64,000 nucleotides of DNA, taken from the NCBI GenBank assembly GCA_963726755.1, contig CAVSDB010000003.1, positions 434,001 to 498,000 on the forward strand, given 5' to 3'. Both the position numbers and the translations under genes were made by a program. Positions 54,081 through 63,358 of the stretch are shown here, in pieces; position 1 is the stretch's first letter; every line of letters begins with the position of its first letter. The notes beneath the pieces are model-generated. The model had not been told where the DNA came from, did no database searches, and saw only the letters and a list, made by a program, of their open reading frames with translations. This stretch comes from DATKIY01 sp963726755. Lineage in GTDB: Bacteria; Actinomycetota; Actinomycetes; JAHEKZ01.

Positions 54081-55184
54081 GTGGCCGCGATCGACAAGTC
54101 ATCGGTCTCAGATGACGATGACCTCCTGCTCGAAAGTCTTGCCACAGTTGCGCCAGGGACCGCATTGCGCGACGGACTCGAGCGAATCCTCCGAGGACGA
54201 ACTGGTGGTCTGGTAGTTCTCGGCTACGACAAAGCAGTTGAGGCGCTGTGCAGCGGTGGGTTCGCGCTCGACGTCGAGTTCCTCGCCACCCGACTTCGCG
54301 AACTCGCGAAGATGGACGGCGCCATCATCCTCGACACCACAGCCGCACAGATACATCGCGCCGCGGTCCACCTGATGCCCGATCCAAGCATCGCTTCTGA
54401 CGAGATGGGCACCCGTCATCGCACTGCTGAGCGCGTAGCCAAGCAAACCGGGCACCCGGTGATCTCAGTGAGTCAGTCGATGAACATCATCGTGCTCTAC
54501 GTCGCGGGCAGCCGCTACGTCCTCGAAGACTCCGCCGCCATTTTGTCGCGGGCAAACCAGGCGTTGGCCACCCTCGAGCGTTACAAGATGAGGCTGGACG
54601 AGGTATCTGGCACGCTTTCGGCACTCGAGATCGAAGATCTAGTTACCGTTCGAGACGCCGTGGTCGTCGCCCAGCGTCTTGAGATGGTGCGGCGCATCGC
54701 TGCTGAAATCGAGGGTTACGTCGTCGAACTGGGTAGCGACGGCCGGTTGCTCTCGCTGCAACTCAACGAACTCGTAAGCGGCGTCGAACAGGACCGCGAG
54801 ATGATCATTCGCGACTACCTACCTCCCGGCACCGGGCGAAAGGCGCGCAGTATCGAGACAGTCGAGACCGAACTCGACGCGCTCAGTGACGATGAGCTGC
54901 TCGACCTCCTCCTCGTTGCCAAGGCACTCGGCTACGGGGTTGGGGCGGATGCGCTCGACATCTTGGTCAGCCCCCGCGGCTACCGACTCCTGGCGCGCGT
55001 CCCACGCCTCCCCGGCACCGTTGTGGACCGTCTCGTCGAGAACTTCGGCGGACTCCAGCAGTTGCTCGCCGCCGGGATCGACGACCTGCAGACCGTTGAC
55101 GGCGTTGGCGAGGCTCGCGCTCGTACCGTTCGCGAAGGCTTGTCACGGCTCGCGGAGTCAAGCATCCTCGAGCGTTACGTCTAG
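54081..55184 (+). CDS. disA: DNA integrity scanning diadenylate cyclase DisA
   Basis: Makes c-di-AMP and scans DNA. The N-terminal DAC domain has DGA (Asp79-Ala81) and RHR (Arg112-Arg114), the catalytic motifs; a helical spine follows, then a C-terminal helix-hairpin-helix DNA-binding domain (VDRLVENFGGLQQLLAAGID, DLQTVDGVGEARARTVREGL). 367 residues. GTG 54081 with GGGGAGCAGGC. It faces the che operon; only 23 nt separate the two stops. Confidence 0.95.
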   Translation: MAAIDKSSVSDDDDLLLESLATVAPGTALRDGLERILRGRTGGLVVLGYDKAVEALCSGGFALDVEFLATRLRELAKMDGAIILDTTAAQIHRAAVHLMPDPSIASDEMGTRHRTAERVAKQTGHPVISVSQSMNIIVLYVAGSRYVLEDSAAILSRANQALATLERYKMRLDEVSGTLSALEIEDLVTVRDAVVVAQRLEMVRRIAAEIEGYVVELGSDGRLLSLQLNELVSGVEQDREMIIRDYLPPGTGRKARSIETVETELDALSDDELLDLLLVAKALGYGVGADALDILVSPRGYRLLARVPRLPGTVVDRLVENFGGLQQLLAAGIDDLQTVDGVGEARARTVREGLSRLAESSILERYV

Positions 55185-55207
55185 TTCGCCCAGGACGTCT
55201 CTGACGT

Positions 55208-55627
55208 CTAGTTGGTCGCCGACTCCAGGCCGGCCAGCATCCGCAACTCAACCAGCATCACCGGCGAGCGGTCCTTAGGGTGCCGAAGCACCTTGAGTAC
55301 GTAAGGCGGCAGTCCAGCTGGCTTGTCCGCCTCATCGGCGACGAGGTCGTCTTCGCTCACGACGGCTAACACTCGATCGACAGCAACCCCGTAGCTGCCG
55401 TCCGGTCCTGGATTGAGTACAAGGACATCGCCCTCCTCGCCCGGGTAGGCATTCGACCGAAGGTCGATGACGGGCAGTGGGTCGTTACGTAGCTCGAGCA
55501 TTCCGCTCACTGGCGCACGTGTGCCCGGCATGGCATCGATCCCTACCGCTCGAACGACTTCGCGCACCTCCTCGAGCTGGCAGGCCAGATCGCGCCCGTT
55601 CATGTGAAACGTGATGAACCCGCTCAC
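55208..55627 (-). CDS. cheW: CheW-domain chemotaxis coupling protein
   Basis: A 139-residue CheW-like scaffold protein (FITFHMNGRDLACQLEEVRE, GMLELRNDPLPVIDLRSNAY, YGVAVDRVLAVVSEDDLV). GTG 55627 gives the 4-nt overlap GTGA with the cheR stop; an ATG at 55639 would extend it by four residues. It would link receptors to a CheA kinase, but neither is in the window. Last gene of cheB-cheR-cheW. Confidence 0.88.
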   Translation of the reverse strand: MSGFITFHMNGRDLACQLEEVREVVRAVGIDAMPGTRAPVSGMLELRNDPLPVIDLRSNAYPGEEGDVLVLNPGPDGSYGVAVDRVLAVVSEDDLVADEADKPAGLPPYVLKVLRHPKDRSPVMLVELRMLAGLESATN

Positions 55628-57090
55628 GTCACCCTCCATCCCACCTGGTCGGCCTCCGCGGCCTCTCCAACAGACTCTGCCTCAATCGACCCGGTCGCCG
55701 ACGCAAGCTGTCGACACAGGTCTACCAAATCCGAGACGGCCCGGCCATCAAGCAACTCCGCAACGGTGTCCGCTGATGCGTCAGGCAATGTCTCTGCCGC
55801 CGCCGTGAACGACAACGAAGCCCCAGAGGGATCCCCGACCTTCGCCAGGGTTGTCGCCAGTAAGAAGTGTGCGTGACCAGCTCTGGGGTCAAGGAAGACC
55901 GCCTTACGCAGCGCTGCGATTGCCCCGTCGTCATTCCCCTGGTTTGCCAAGGCCCGACCCTCAACGATGTAGCCGTCGACCAGCATGGGCTGAGCCGCCG
56001 TTGCTCGCTCGGCAAGTGAGGACGCTTCGGCGTAGCGGCCCTTCTTCAACAACTCCTTGGCGGCCGCGAGGTCGTCCAGTGGTGTCGGGACCGGCACCCG
56101 AGGAGCGACGCGCTCCGGCTCTACCCGACGAGGTCGACGAACCGGGTTTAGGAGCACGTCGCGAACGGCACGTTTGAGCGGCGGTCGGGTCGACGGCGTG
56201 ACCGGAGGTGGGCCGATCGTCACCAGTGCAGGCTGTCGACGGGACCGAATCGGCGCAGTGTCCTTGCGGTAGATGAAGGCCTCGCCCACCGGAACGAGTG
56301 AGAAGGCGTCGCTGACTTGCCACAACGTTTCGGCGTGGCCGAGCAACAGGTAGCCACCGCCAGTCAGTCCACGATGGAAGCGATTGACCAACGCCTTGGT
56401 GGTGTCTCGACCGAAGTAGATCGTGACATTTCGGCAGACCACAAGGTCGATCTCACTCGAACCGAACGGTGGTTCCTCGGTTACCAGGTTCTGCAACTGG
56501 AAACTCACCAAATCGCGGACGCGTTGGCTGACCGAATAGCTTCCGTCGGCCTGACGATCGAACCATCGCTCGACTGCCGCGGGCTCGGCTAGCTCGATCG
56601 TGCGACCGGCGTAGACGCCCTGCTTCGCAACGGTCAGTGCCGATTCAGAGACGTCGGTACCAATGATGTTCACCGGGACCGGCGCCATCGAGTCGAACAA
56701 ATCAAGCAGAATCATGGCCAGCGTGTATGGCTCTTCACCCGTCGAGCAGCCAGCGGACCAAATCGTCAACGGGCGTCCTGCGGTGCGGGCGCGAGCGACA
56801 AGTTCGGGCAGCACGCTCGCGCGCAAGGCATCAAGCTGCGGAAGGTTTCGAAAGAAGTGCGTCTCTTGAATCGTCACCGTGTCGAGGAGGCGTTGCCGCT
56901 CCGCGGCACCAGCAGGTGACTCCACCCAGACCAAGTATTCGGCGACGCTGCCGTGACGCGTACGTTCCACTCTGTCTCGAACCACGACACTGAGAGCTGA
57001 ACGACGACTAACATCGAAGACCAACCCTGCCAACCGAATCAAGGTCTGCGAAGTCGCTTCGTATTCCTCGTCAGTCAGTGCCCGGCTCAT
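55624..57090 (-). CDS. cheR: CheR-type chemoreceptor methyltransferase with C-terminal TPR-like repeats
   Basis: SAM-dependent methyltransferase for receptor glutamates. N-terminal helical domain (1-75), catalytic domain with motif I WSAGCSTGEEPYTLAMILLD and VCRNVTIYFGRDTTKALVNR, a Pro/Arg-rich linker (about 285-345), and a TPR-like region (LAAAKELLKKGRYAEASSLA, AIAALRKAVFLDPRAGHAHF). 488 residues from ATG 57090, which overlaps the cheB stop (ATGA). TPR-extended CheR proteins usually belong to alternative chemosensory systems rather than flagellar chemotaxis. Confidence 0.9.
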   Translation of the reverse strand: MSRALTDEEYEATSQTLIRLAGLVFDVSRRSALSVVVRDRVERTRHGSVAEYLVWVESPAGAAERQRLLDTVTIQETHFFRNLPQLDALRASVLPELVARARTAGRPLTIWSAGCSTGEEPYTLAMILLDLFDSMAPVPVNIIGTDVSESALTVAKQGVYAGRTIELAEPAAVERWFDRQADGSYSVSQRVRDLVSFQLQNLVTEEPPFGSSEIDLVVCRNVTIYFGRDTTKALVNRFHRGLTGGGYLLLGHAETLWQVSDAFSLVPVGEAFIYRKDTAPIRSRRQPALVTIGPPPVTPSTRPPLKRAVRDVLLNPVRRPRRVEPERVAPRVPVPTPLDDLAAAKELLKKGRYAEASSLAERATAAQPMLVDGYIVEGRALANQGNDDGAIAALRKAVFLDPRAGHAHFLLATTLAKVGDPSGASLSFTAAAETLPDASADTVAELLDGRAVSDLVDLCRQLASATGSIEAESVGEAAEADQVGWRVT

Positions 57091-58343
57091 TGCGCGCTCG
57101 CAGCTGCTTCGTCGACCGCATGGTCGACAGCGGTCACAATTGCCTGACAAATTGCCGGCAATGGAAGCTCAAGGTCAACAGCATCTGCCTCTTGGGCCGC
57201 CGCTGGCATTCCCCAAACGACGCTGGTTGACTCGTCTTGTCCGATGGTGAACGCGCCGATGTCCCGAAGTACCTTCAGACCTGCTGCCCCGTCACGTCCC
57301 ATGCCAGTCAAGAGCGCCCCGACAGAGTGACGTCCGGCCACCGCAGCGACCGAACGGAACGTCACATCGACCCCCGGAACGTGGTACTGGCTCGGCGGCG
57401 GATCCTCCAACCCGACTCGATAGCCGGGACGAAGTACCAGGTTCTGGTTCGCCGGTGCCAGATACACCTGGCCGGGCTGAATACGTTCACCGTCGACCGC
57501 CACCACGACCGGCAATCGACACACTCCGTCAAGCCAACGGGCCAGACCTTCGACAAATCCTTCGGCCATGTGCTGAATCACGATGATCGAAGCTGGGACG
57601 TCGGCTGGTAGCTCAGCCAGAATCGTTGCCAATGCAGGCGGACCACCGGTCGATGCGCCGATTGCGACCACGAGAGGTCCCTTGATCGGACGCTGTGGCG
57701 GAACCGAGCGCTGACGAATCCTTCGCGATATCGCCTCATGGGATACCCGTCGCTCCTCTGGCGACGTCGCGGACAACGGTTCTGCGTCAGTGGCTTCGGC
57801 TGCGTCCGCGACTGGCCGGAGCGGCTGATTGGTCGCCACGCCACGAACCCCACGCGCGCGCAACTTTCCACGAGGATGCGTGATGACGCGAACCCGGCTC
57901 GCGACTTTCAGGTGGCGCATCACGATGGTGGCGTACTCGGGTGATCCTGGTGAAACGTCCAATGCCCCAACAACGTCGACGGCGCCGGCCGCGATCGCCG
58001 CCTCGGGGTGTTCGGCAGCCGGACCGATGACAACGATCGGAGTGGCGCGCGAGGCCATGATTCGCTCGATGGTCTCGAGACCACCGCTCCACAAGTCAAG
58101 GTCGAGCAGTACTGCGCTGGGCAACTCAGTGAGCACCATCTCGACAGCGGTGTCCGGTGCCTGAGCGAATCCGCAGATATTGACCCCAGGCATCGCCAGC
58201 AGTTTTTCCAGCGCCTTGATGCGGGTCTTGGTCCCAGCAATGAGCGCCACCCGGACAGGGGAAGCTACATGGCTCGCCCCTGCGGCCCCCACTCCGGGGA
58301 ACCCATTTGACGCCGGCACCGGTCCTCCCGCCGACGGCGTCAC
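57087..58343 (-). CDS. cheB: CheB-type methylesterase with a degenerate receiver domain
   Basis: Protein-glutamate methylesterase, 418 residues. The C-terminal catalytic domain (about 225-405) keeps Ser231 (IGASTGGPPAL), His258 (VIQHMAEGF) and Asp351 (TGMGRDGAAGLK). The N-terminal domain (about 30-145) is receiver-like and keeps Asp81 (VLLDLDLWSGG), but the acidic pair of the phosphorylation site is replaced (ALIAGTKTR), and no conserved Lys is evident near 126-130. It may not be phosphorylated in the usual way. Confidence 0.88.
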   Translation of the reverse strand: MTPSAGGPVPASNGFPGVGAAGASHVASPVRVALIAGTKTRIKALEKLLAMPGVNICGFAQAPDTAVEMVLTELPSAVLLDLDLWSGGLETIERIMASRATPIVVIGPAAEHPEAAIAAGAVDVVGALDVSPGSPEYATIVMRHLKVASRVRVITHPRGKLRARGVRGVATNQPLRPVADAAEATDAEPLSATSPEERRVSHEAISRRIRQRSVPPQRPIKGPLVVAIGASTGGPPALATILAELPADVPASIIVIQHMAEGFVEGLARWLDGVCRLPVVVAVDGERIQPGQVYLAPANQNLVLRPGYRVGLEDPPPSQYHVPGVDVTFRSVAAVAGRHSVGALLTGMGRDGAAGLKVLRDIGAFTIGQDESTSVVWGMPAAAQEADAVDLELPLPAICQAIVTAVDHAVDEAAASAQ

Positions 58344-58410
58344 CCTGTTGCGCCGTCCACCGAGTTTGTCGTCCCGTAGCGGTCCTACCTTGAGTGTGAG
58401 CCGAAGCCCG

Positions 58411-59055
58411 CTACTGGAGCGTGAACGGATCCGGCTGGCTCAATTTCTCGATGTTCCGACCGACGAGTTGGTACTCGCCGGGAGCGGCCTTCTCGACCGG
58501 GCTCGGGCACCCAGGCTGAGACAACTGACGCCCCCAGGTGAGCGTCTGAACGAATGGCTTCCCAGGTTCGAGCACGATCTCATGCGTCTCACCGCCGGGA
58601 CTGCAATCGTCGGAGGACCAAACCTTGGCGCCACCCGAACTGACGCGAAGTTCCAAAGCCGCCTGACCGACATCTCGCAGACAGGGCTCGGCCGATGTGG
58701 TGGCCACCGACAGGGTGAATACGGGCAGGGCATTGGCTGGATAGGAACCGGCATCGGTGGTGGCAGTTACCTCGATGTCCCCGTCGGCGCAGGGCTCTTC
58801 AGTGGGGGATCCCGTCGGCGACTTTGACTTCGTCTTGGTGTGACTCGGAGTCGGTGTTGTACTCGGGGTGATATCCGTTGATGGCGATTCGCTGGGGTTG
58901 CCTGCCGCGTTGGGATCGGTCGGCTCACCCGAACCGGACCCGAAGGGCAGCAGCCACCAGACCACCGCCAAGACGACGAGCACCACCACCAGCATCAGGA
59001 GTCGTCGCACCCAGTAGACGCTGGGCGGTTGCGGACCCACTGGGCGGAAGACCAC
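58411..59055 (-). CDS. membrane-anchored extracytoplasmic protein, conserved beside disA/mutY
   Basis: A 214-residue protein: short cytosolic N-terminus, one membrane helix (LLMLVVVLVVLAVVWWLLPF), a Ser/Thr/Pro linker (SPSTDITPSTTPTPSHTKTK), then a C-terminal beta-type domain with four Cys that may form disulfides. Its place between disA and mutY corresponds to a mycobacterial conserved membrane protein (recalled as Rv3587c). Start at GTG 59055 is preferred over 59061 because TAGGGT then sits 6 nt upstream. Function unknown. Confidence 0.75.
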   Translation of the reverse strand: MVFRPVGPQPPSVYWVRRLLMLVVVLVVLAVVWWLLPFGSGSGEPTDPNAAGNPSESPSTDITPSTTPTPSHTKTKSKSPTGSPTEEPCADGDIEVTATTDAGSYPANALPVFTLSVATTSAEPCLRDVGQAALELRVSSGGAKVWSSDDCSPGGETHEIVLEPGKPFVQTLTWGRQLSQPGCPSPVEKAAPGEYQLVGRNIEKLSQPDPFTLQ

Positions 59056-59061
59056 ACCCAC

Positions 59062-59067
59062 ACCCTA
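59062..59067 (-). promoter_or_regulatory. leaderless-type -10 hexamer of the membrane-anchored gene
   Basis: TAGGGT on the minus strand lies 6 nt before GTG 59055 and directly abuts the alternative GTG at 59061. Confidence 0.45.
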
Positions 59068-59121
59068 CGGACCCAACCATCCCCGGTGGTCAATTGGCAC
59101 GCATGTCACGATGAGGCTGTC

Positions 59122-60012
59122 ATGACGGCGGCACTGCAAACCTTGGTCAGGTGGTACGGCCATAACGCGCGCGACCTGCCGTGGCGAGCAGCGTCAAAGA
59201 GCCCGTGGCAGGTCTTGGTCAGCGAGGTCATGCTGCAACAAACACCGGTTAACCGGGTGCTGCCCGTCTATGAGGAGTGGGTCACGCGCTGGCCAACCCC
59301 CGGAGATCTAGCGGTCGAGCCAGCCGCTGAGGCCATTCGCGCGTGGGGACGATTGGGGTATCCACGACGTGCTCTTCGGTTGCACTCGGCAGCCGTCATA
59401 TGCACAGAGCGTTACGGCGGGTTCGTACCCTCAGACCTCGACGACCTGAGGTCTCTTCCCGGGGTGGGTGAATACACCGCAGCGGCCGTCGCAGCTTTCG
59501 CGTTCGGCCAGCGACAAGCGGTGCTCGACACCAACGTCCGGCGCGTCTACGCGAGGTTGTTCGACGGCCAAGAATTCGAGCGAGCGGGTGCAACGACAGC
59601 AACCGAACGTCAACGTGCCCTCGCCTTGCTTCCGGTTGAAGGACGAGCGGCAGCGGATACCTCGGTGGCTGTCATGGAGTTCGGCGCACTTGTCTGTACT
59701 GCACGTGCCCCTCGATGCGACGGCTGTCCCATCCAAACTCACTGCCGCTGGAACACCGCCGGTCATCCCACCTGGGAAGGTCCGCCACGTTTAGGGCAGA
59801 GTTACAAGGGCACCGACCGGCAATGTCGTGGCCGAGTGCTTGCCGCACTACGCGAGGCGAGTGATCCCCTCGCTCGAACCGAGTTCGACAACGTGTGGCA
59901 TGACGAAGCACAACTGAACCGAGCACTCGTTGGGCTGATTGCCGACGGTTTGGTTGTCAACGTTGGCAGCAGTCGAGACCACAACGCCGAGTTGTACAGC
60001 CTCCCCGAATAG
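59122..60012 (+). CDS. mutY: A/G-specific adenine DNA glycosylase MutY
   Basis: Removes adenine mispaired with 8-oxoguanine. Helix-hairpin-helix and catalytic region LRSLPGVGEYTAAAVAAFAF followed by VLDTNVRRVYARLFDG (the Asp of DTNV is catalytic), and a C-terminal [4Fe-4S] motif C-x6-C-x2-C-x5-C in CTARAPRCDGCPIQTHC. Start at ATG 59122. 296 residues; the usual C-terminal MutT-like domain is reduced, as in other actinobacteria. It converges on clpC with 3 nt between stops. Confidence 0.95.
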   Translation: MTAALQTLVRWYGHNARDLPWRAASKSPWQVLVSEVMLQQTPVNRVLPVYEEWVTRWPTPGDLAVEPAAEAIRAWGRLGYPRRALRLHSAAVICTERYGGFVPSDLDDLRSLPGVGEYTAAAVAAFAFGQRQAVLDTNVRRVYARLFDGQEFERAGATTATERQRALALLPVEGRAAADTSVAVMEFGALVCTARAPRCDGCPIQTHCRWNTAGHPTWEGPPRLGQSYKGTDRQCRGRVLAALREASDPLARTEFDNVWHDEAQLNRALVGLIADGLVVNVGSSRDHNAELYSLPE

Positions 60013-60015
60013 TTC

Positions 60016-62550
60016 CTACTCGGCTGCGACGTCGGGGCTACCGGCCGACTCGACCGGGGGAAGGTCGAGGTGGTCCGGAGTGTCCGGCAGTTCAGCTTTG
60101 GGCTCACTCTTGTACGTGAACGTTGCGTCGTCGCCTTCACCCTCGACGTCAACCACGACAATGCTTCCCGCCGTCAACTCGCCGAAGAGGATCTGCTCGC
60201 TCAGCGAGTCCTCGATCTCGCGCTGCATCGTGCGGCGCAGCGGTCGAGCACCGAGCACCGGGTCGTAACCCTTCTTGGCGAGCAACAACTTGGCAGCCGT
60301 GGTCAACTCGATCGCCATGTCCTTGTCCTTGAGACGTTGCTCGAGGTGAGCGACCATGAGGTCGACGATGTCGACGATCTCTTCCTGGCTGAGCTGGTGG
60401 AAGACGATCGTGTCATCGATGCGGTTCAAGAACTCCGGGCGGAAGTGCTGCTTGAGTTCTTGCTGCACCTTCAACTTCATCTGCTCGTATTGAGTCGTTG
60501 AGTCGCTGTTTGACGCGAAGCCCAGGTTGACGCCCTTCGACACATCACGGCTGCCGAGGTTCGTAGTCATGATGATGACGGTGTTCTTGAAGTCCACCGA
60601 ACGCCCTTGCGCATCCGTCAGGCGGCCTTCTTCGAGCACCTGAAGCAACGAGTTGAAGATGTCGGGGTGGGCCTTCTCGACCTCGTCGAACAACACCACC
60701 GAGAACGGCTTGCGGCGCACCTTTTCAGTGAGCTGACCGCCTTCTTCGTACCCGACGTAACCCGGAGGGGAACCAAAGAGTCGAGACGCGGTGTGCTTCT
60801 CACTGAACTCGCTCATGTCCAACGCGATCAGCGCGTCCTCGTCACCGAACAAGAACTCGGTCAGCGCCTTGCTGAGTTCGGTCTTTCCGACCCCAGATGG
60901 CCCGGCGAAGATGAACGAGCCAGCCGGCCGCTTGGGGTCCTTCAAACCAGCGCGCGTACGACGGATCGCCTTGGACAGCGCCTTGATCGCCTGCTCCTGG
61001 CCGATAACCCGCTTGTGGATCTCCTCCTCCATGCGGATCAGTCGCTGCGCGTCGTCCTCGGACAAGTCAGAGACCGGAATACCGGTCATCAGACCCACGA
61101 CTTCGGCGATCAGTTTCTCGTCGACATCAGGCATGGTGTCCATGCCGCCGCTACGCCACTCACGCTCACGTGTCGCGCGATCGGAGAGCAACTGCTTCTC
61201 GCTGTCACGCAGCGCCGCAGCCTTCTCAAAGTCTTGCGCGTCGATCGCAGCTTCTTTGTCGCGACGGACTTCGCTGATCTGGTCGTCATACTCACGCAGG
61301 TCCGGCGGCGCCGTCATCCGACGAATACGCAGACGGGAGCCAGCCTCGTCGATGAGGTCGATCGCCTTGTCTGGCAGTTGGCGATCCGAGATGTATCGGT
61401 CAGCCAGGCGTGCCGCAGCTTTGATTGCCTCATCAGTGATGTTGACGCGGTGGTGCGCGGCGTAACGGTCGCGCAGGCCCTTGAGAATCTCAACGGTCAT
61501 TTCGACGCTAGGCGCCTGAACCTGGATCGGTGCAAAGCGTCGTTCCAGTGCGGCGTCCTTCTCGACGTACTTGCGGTACTCGTCAAGGGTCGTGGCACCG
61601 ATGGTCTGCAGTTCACCTCGCGCAAGCATCGGCTTGAGGATGCTTGCGGCGTCGATCGCGCCTTCTGCTGCACCAGCACCAACCAGGGTGTGCATTTCGT
61701 CGATGAACAAGATGATGTCGCCACGCGTTCGGATCTCTTTGAGAACCTTCTTCAGGCGCTCTTCGAAGTCTCCGCGGTAGCGGCTGCCAGCGACGAGAGC
61801 ACCGAGATCGAGCGTGTACAACTGCTTGTTCTCGAGGGTGTCAGGGACTTCGCCCTTGACGATGGCCTGCGCGAGCCCCTCGACGACGGCAGTCTTGCCG
61901 ACGCCGGGCTCACCAATGAGCACCGGGTTGTTCTTGGTTCGACGCGACAGCACCTGCATGACACGCTCGATCTCTTTTTCACGTCCGATGACCGGATCGA
62001 GCTTGCCTTCACGCGCTCCCTGCGTCAGGTTGCGACCGAACTGGTCGAGGACGAGAGACGACGACGGCGCGTTCTCGCCCTGAGGACCACCGGCGGTTGC
62101 CGGCTCTTTGCCCTGGTATCCGGAGAGAAGTTGGATGACCTGCTGGCGAACCCGGTTCAGGTCGGCGCCGAGCTTGACTAGAACTTGCGCAGCGACACCC
62201 TCACCTTCGCGGATGAGACCGAGCAGGATGTGTTCGGTGCCGATGTAGTTGTGACCAAGTTGCAGCGCCTCGCGTAGCGATAGCTCAAGAACCTTCTTGG
62301 CACGCGGTGTGAACGGGATGTGTCCCGATGGAGCCTGCTGGCCCTGACCGATGATTTCCTCGACCTGTTGCCGCACGGCTTCAAGCGAGATGCCGAGTGA
62401 CTCCAGCGCCTTGGCCGCAACGCCTTCACCCTCGTGGATGAGACCCAAGAGGATGTGCTCGGTCCCGATGTAGTTGTGGTTCAACATCCGGGCCTCTTCT
62501 TGGGCCAGGACAACCACCCGCCGAGCGCGGTCGGTAAAGCGTTCGAACAT
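60016..62550 (-). CDS. clpC: ATP-dependent Clp protease ATP-binding subunit ClpC
   Basis: AAA+ unfoldase working with ClpP. Domains in order: ClpN repeats (1-150, with ARMLNHNYIGTEHILLGLIH), first AAA module (Walker A IGEPGVGKTAVVEGLA), UVR/linker region (about 425-460), second AAA module (Walker A AGPSGVGKTELSKALTEFL), and the C-terminal small domain. 844 residues, intact. ATG 62550 follows GAGGAAGAGGC. A possible ClgR site lies about 110 nt upstream. lsr2 follows upstream, as in mycobacteria. Confidence 0.96.
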   Translation of the reverse strand: MFERFTDRARRVVVLAQEEARMLNHNYIGTEHILLGLIHEGEGVAAKALESLGISLEAVRQQVEEIIGQGQQAPSGHIPFTPRAKKVLELSLREALQLGHNYIGTEHILLGLIREGEGVAAQVLVKLGADLNRVRQQVIQLLSGYQGKEPATAGGPQGENAPSSSLVLDQFGRNLTQGAREGKLDPVIGREKEIERVMQVLSRRTKNNPVLIGEPGVGKTAVVEGLAQAIVKGEVPDTLENKQLYTLDLGALVAGSRYRGDFEERLKKVLKEIRTRGDIILFIDEMHTLVGAGAAEGAIDAASILKPMLARGELQTIGATTLDEYRKYVEKDAALERRFAPIQVQAPSVEMTVEILKGLRDRYAAHHRVNITDEAIKAAARLADRYISDRQLPDKAIDLIDEAGSRLRIRRMTAPPDLREYDDQISEVRRDKEAAIDAQDFEKAAALRDSEKQLLSDRATREREWRSGGMDTMPDVDEKLIAEVVGLMTGIPVSDLSEDDAQRLIRMEEEIHKRVIGQEQAIKALSKAIRRTRAGLKDPKRPAGSFIFAGPSGVGKTELSKALTEFLFGDEDALIALDMSEFSEKHTASRLFGSPPGYVGYEEGGQLTEKVRRKPFSVVLFDEVEKAHPDIFNSLLQVLEEGRLTDAQGRSVDFKNTVIIMTTNLGSRDVSKGVNLGFASNSDSTTQYEQMKLKVQQELKQHFRPEFLNRIDDTIVFHQLSQEEIVDIVDLMVAHLEQRLKDKDMAIELTTAAKLLLAKKGYDPVLGARPLRRTMQREIEDSLSEQILFGELTAGSIVVVDVEGEGDDATFTYKSEPKAELPDTPDHLDLPPVESAGSPDVAAE

Positions 62551-62660
62551 GTCGCCTCTTCCTCGTCGAGCGGGTGATCAATCGGGACCGATCACATACT
62601 CAAATGCTAACCCTGTCGCACGTTGCTTTCTGCCTGGCGCTCACCCAAGTGGGCGATGTC

Positions 62661-62671
62661 CGCCAAGGGCG
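62661..62671. promoter_or_regulatory. possible ClgR-type operator upstream of clpC
   Basis: CGCCAAGGGCG fits the core of the actinobacterial ClgR consensus (CGCYnAnRGCG), but the flanking bases fit poorly. The 219-nt gap 62551-62769 shows nothing else obvious. Low certainty. Confidence 0.25.
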
Positions 62672-62769
62672 TACCTATCCAACGTCGGCGCGTTGAGGGA
62701 CGTTCCGTAGGGGTGGGCCACATTCCTACGCCGTGAGCGAACGAGTTCGGCGATTCGCCTGCCTGGCGA

Positions 62770-63090
62770 CTACTGGCTCGCTTCGAACTTTGCGGTGACA
62801 TCAGCCGGGATTCGGCCGCGCTCGTTCACCTGAATGCCGTGTTCACGCGCCCAAGCACGGATTTGCGCACTCTTGCCCGTTCGGTTTGAAGATCGTTGGC
62901 GGCGCACACCGGTTCGGCCCGCCTTACGGGCATGCTCGACGTAGGGGCCGAATGCGGCACGGAGCCGTGATGCATTTGCTGAGGACAGGTCGATCTCATA
63001 GGACACGCCATCCAGGGCAAACGTCAGCGTCTCTTGGGCATCTCCACCGTCAATATCGTCGATGAGTACGACCTGGACTTTCTGCGCCAT
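62770..63090 (-). CDS. lsr2: Lsr2 nucleoid-associated protein
   Basis: Actinobacterial H-NS-like xenogeneic silencer. The N-terminal dimerisation part (VQVVLIDDIDGGDAQETLTF, YEIDLSSANASRLRAAFGPY) and C-terminal DNA-binding domain (IRAWAREHGIQVNERGRIPA), where RGR inserts into the minor groove of AT-rich DNA. 106 residues. ATG 63090 follows GAGGAGATCAC; the longer frame has no family match. Confidence 0.95.
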   Translation of the reverse strand: MAQKVQVVLIDDIDGGDAQETLTFALDGVSYEIDLSSANASRLRAAFGPYVEHARKAGRTGVRRQRSSNRTGKSAQIRAWAREHGIQVNERGRIPADVTAKFEASQ

Positions 63091-63213
63091 GTGATCTCCT
63101 CTGAATTCTGCAATTAATGACGGGCCCACCGAGTCTAAGCGGTCCGCAACATTCTCTATCAGGCATTCCCCACCGCGAACATTTGTGCAGGATTACGCAT
63201 TCCTGCGTCCCAT

Positions 63214-63272
63214 TTCGCACACGAATCCCCCTCCGCGTGCGAAGTTGACCGTTGGGATGCTCTATTTCGCAC
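63214..63272. repeat. three TTCGCAC motifs in the lsr2/acetyltransferase intergenic region
   Basis: TTCGCAC at 63214-63220 and 63266-63272 in the same orientation and inverted (GTGCGAA) at 63237-63243. A small ACGCA/TGCGT stem lies at 63195-63208. These lie between divergent genes and may be operator sites; the protein is unknown. Confidence 0.4.
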
Positions 63273-63352
63273 AGTTGTTCGGGCGCGACCTCGTTGGTCA
63301 GCCCGGGATGCCAACGGGCGCGTCAGCCTGACAACCGAAGATCGCCTCGGCA

Positions 63353-63358
63353 TAGAGT
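63353..63358 (+). promoter_or_regulatory. leaderless-type -10 hexamer of the GNAT gene
   Basis: TAGAGT lies exactly 6 nt before ATG 63365; no ribosome site. Confidence 0.55.

Noticed and set aside
60607..62181. A 524-codon open frame antisense to clpC
   Set aside because: It mirrors clpC codon periodicity on the opposite strand, has no family features, and clpC itself is unmistakable.
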